Shown: positions 63,273-64,000 of the stretch, piece after piece
How positions within the stretch are numbered: the first letter of the stretch is position 1
Layout of the letters: the number at the start of each line of letters is the position of its first letter
DNA from: Natrialbaceae archaeon AArc-T1-2
Lineage (GTDB): Archaea > Halobacteriota > Halobacteria > Halobacteriales > Natrialbaceae
NCBI RefSeq assembly: GCF_030273315.1
Contig: NZ_CP127174.1
Span: 310,001 to 374,000, forward strand
Length of the DNA stretch: 64,000 nt
Direction of reading: 5' to 3'
Notes under the pieces: model-generated
The model's input: the letters and a program-made list of their open reading frames with translations, nothing else
Told to the model about the DNA's origin: nothing
The model's database searches: none
Made by a program: the position numbers and the translations under genes

Positions 63273-63758
63273 ATGAACAAACGGGGGCACGTGCTGAACG
63301 CGGTACTGCTCGGCGTCGGTCTCGGTATCCTGCTCGAGCCGACGGCCGACGAACGAATGATCGCGACGATCGTGATGATCGCCGTCCCTGTAACACTCGG
63401 TGCAATGGTCCCCGACATCGACACCGAGTTCGGTCGGCATCGCAAAACGCTACACAATCTCCCCGTACTCGTCGGCTTCGTCGCCTTTCCGTACTTCTTC
63501 GGCAACCTCGAGTACGTCTGGATCGGCGTGTTGACCCACTACGTCCTCGACGTCGCAGGCAGCAGACGTGGGATCGCGCTCTTTTATCCGCTGTCGTCTT
63601 CGGAGTACGGGCTGCCGCTCGGCGTCCCCGTCAGCAGCAGCCGTGCCGGGATAGTGACGATCGCCATTACAACTCTCGAGCTCGCCCTCGCAGGGCTGCT
63701 CATCTACAGCGTCCCCCAGTGGGGCCTCGAGCTGGGACGCCAGGCGCTTGGAATCTAG
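63273..63758 (+). CDS. Membrane-bound metal-dependent hydrolase (YdjM-like)
   Basis: 161 residues from the ATG at 63273 (MNKRGHVLNAVLLGVGLGIL). His at position 6 and the later DIDTEFGRHRKTLHNL and LTHYVLD residues match the conserved His/Asp of the YdjM/LexA-binding membrane family. Four or five membrane helices. Role unclear, possibly phospholipid-related. Confidence 0.78.
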   Translation: MNKRGHVLNAVLLGVGLGILLEPTADERMIATIVMIAVPVTLGAMVPDIDTEFGRHRKTLHNLPVLVGFVAFPYFFGNLEYVWIGVLTHYVLDVAGSRRGIALFYPLSSSEYGLPLGVPVSSSRAGIVTIAITTLELALAGLLIYSVPQWGLELGRQALGI

Positions 63759-63902
63759 GCACCGATGCGACTGTCCTGTCCGCAAACGACGGCGACAGGG
63801 CGGCAACGACGCTCGTTCGTCGATGATGAACCGGCCGACACTCGATATGTGAATAGCTACCAATGGACAAGAACTAAGCGACTTCCCGTCCTACGCGCAG
63901 TC

Positions 63903-64000
63903 ATGAAGGCCGTCGAGCGTCCGACGTTCGAGTCCGAGACGAGCAAACGCATCTACGAGTACGTCGAACGACACGGCACCGCCAATCGGCACGCGCTTCG
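63903..64000 (+). CDS. Winged-helix protein, 3' end cut by window
   Basis: Only the first 32 codons are visible (MKAVERPTFESETSKRIYEY), with VERHGTANRHAL next, like the first two helices of a MarR/ArsR-type winged helix of haloarchaea. Rest lies outside the window. Confidence 0.55.
   Translation, partial: MKAVERPTFESETSKRIYEYVERHGTANRHAL

Overview
The window reads as chromosomal DNA of a haloarchaeon (class Halobacteria). The base composition is GC-rich, the proteins are strongly acidic, secreted proteins carry twin-arginine plus lipobox signals, and many starts lie about 30 bases after an archaeal TATA box, as expected for leaderless mRNAs. Archaeal markers are present: topoisomerase VI A and B, GatE, Lsm, ribosomal protein L37e and HTH-10 regulators. 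The gene set would fit Natrialbaceae, but that family assignment is inference. There are no rRNA genes, CRISPR arrays or intact transposase genes.

Layout. 1-5.2 kb: end of a surface-polysaccharide region (flippase cut by the window edge, secreted polysaccharide deacetylase, HTH-10 regulator, AlkP-superfamily phosphatase). 5.3-10.8 kb: housekeeping genes (enolase-superfamily protein, aroA, Mrp/ApbC, uracil-DNA glycosylase, a GT-A-like protein). 10.9-13.9 kb: tRNA-Ser, an SDR, and acyl-CoA carboxylase PccB with small PccX. 13.9-22.3 kb: HEAT protein, then a tightly overlapping stress module PrkA-PrkA-DUF444-SpoVR. 22.3-26 kb: small conserved proteins, an AIR-synthase-like protein and gene-poor DNA with mobile-element relics. 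26-30 kb: DtxR/SirR regulator and a Mn/Zn ABC importer. 29.8-34.3 kb: HTTM protein plus DCC thiol oxidoreductase, K+ channel, FAH hydrolase. 34.5-40.5 kb: tRNA-Glu and small conserved genes including Lsm-L37e. 40.5-44.2 kb: topoisomerase VI. 44.4-47.5 kb: TrmJ-like methylase and GatE. 47.5-57.2 kb: cobalamin block (adenosyltransferase, CobB/CbiA, CbiE, CbiC, CobN, divergent ChlI/ChlD-type chelatase). 57.2-62.4 kb: phosphate block (AbrB-PhoU regulator divergent from pstS-pstC-pstA and a separately promoted pstB). 62.5-64 kb: VOC protein, membrane hydrolase and the start of a winged-helix gene.

How the genes work together. Three import or cofactor systems stand out. The metal importer lies beside its likely repressor, with TTAG-N-CTAA palindromes in both promoters. 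The Pst importer has the same promoter architecture in front of pstS and pstB, so both units are probably co-regulated. The cobalamin genes overlap by a few bases and diverge from their chelatase partner at back-to-back TATA boxes.

The most unusual observations are non-coding or very short. Both tRNA genes are followed by a related module of about 110-120 bp that ends in a second copy of that tRNA's own 3' end. Two tandem 18-codon mini-ORFs join top6B to top6A through ATGA overlaps. Two related MITE-like elements of about 105 bp share inverted ends. An 82-bp near-perfect palindrome lies upstream of prkA. Several short leader ORFs end on or next to the start of the main gene.
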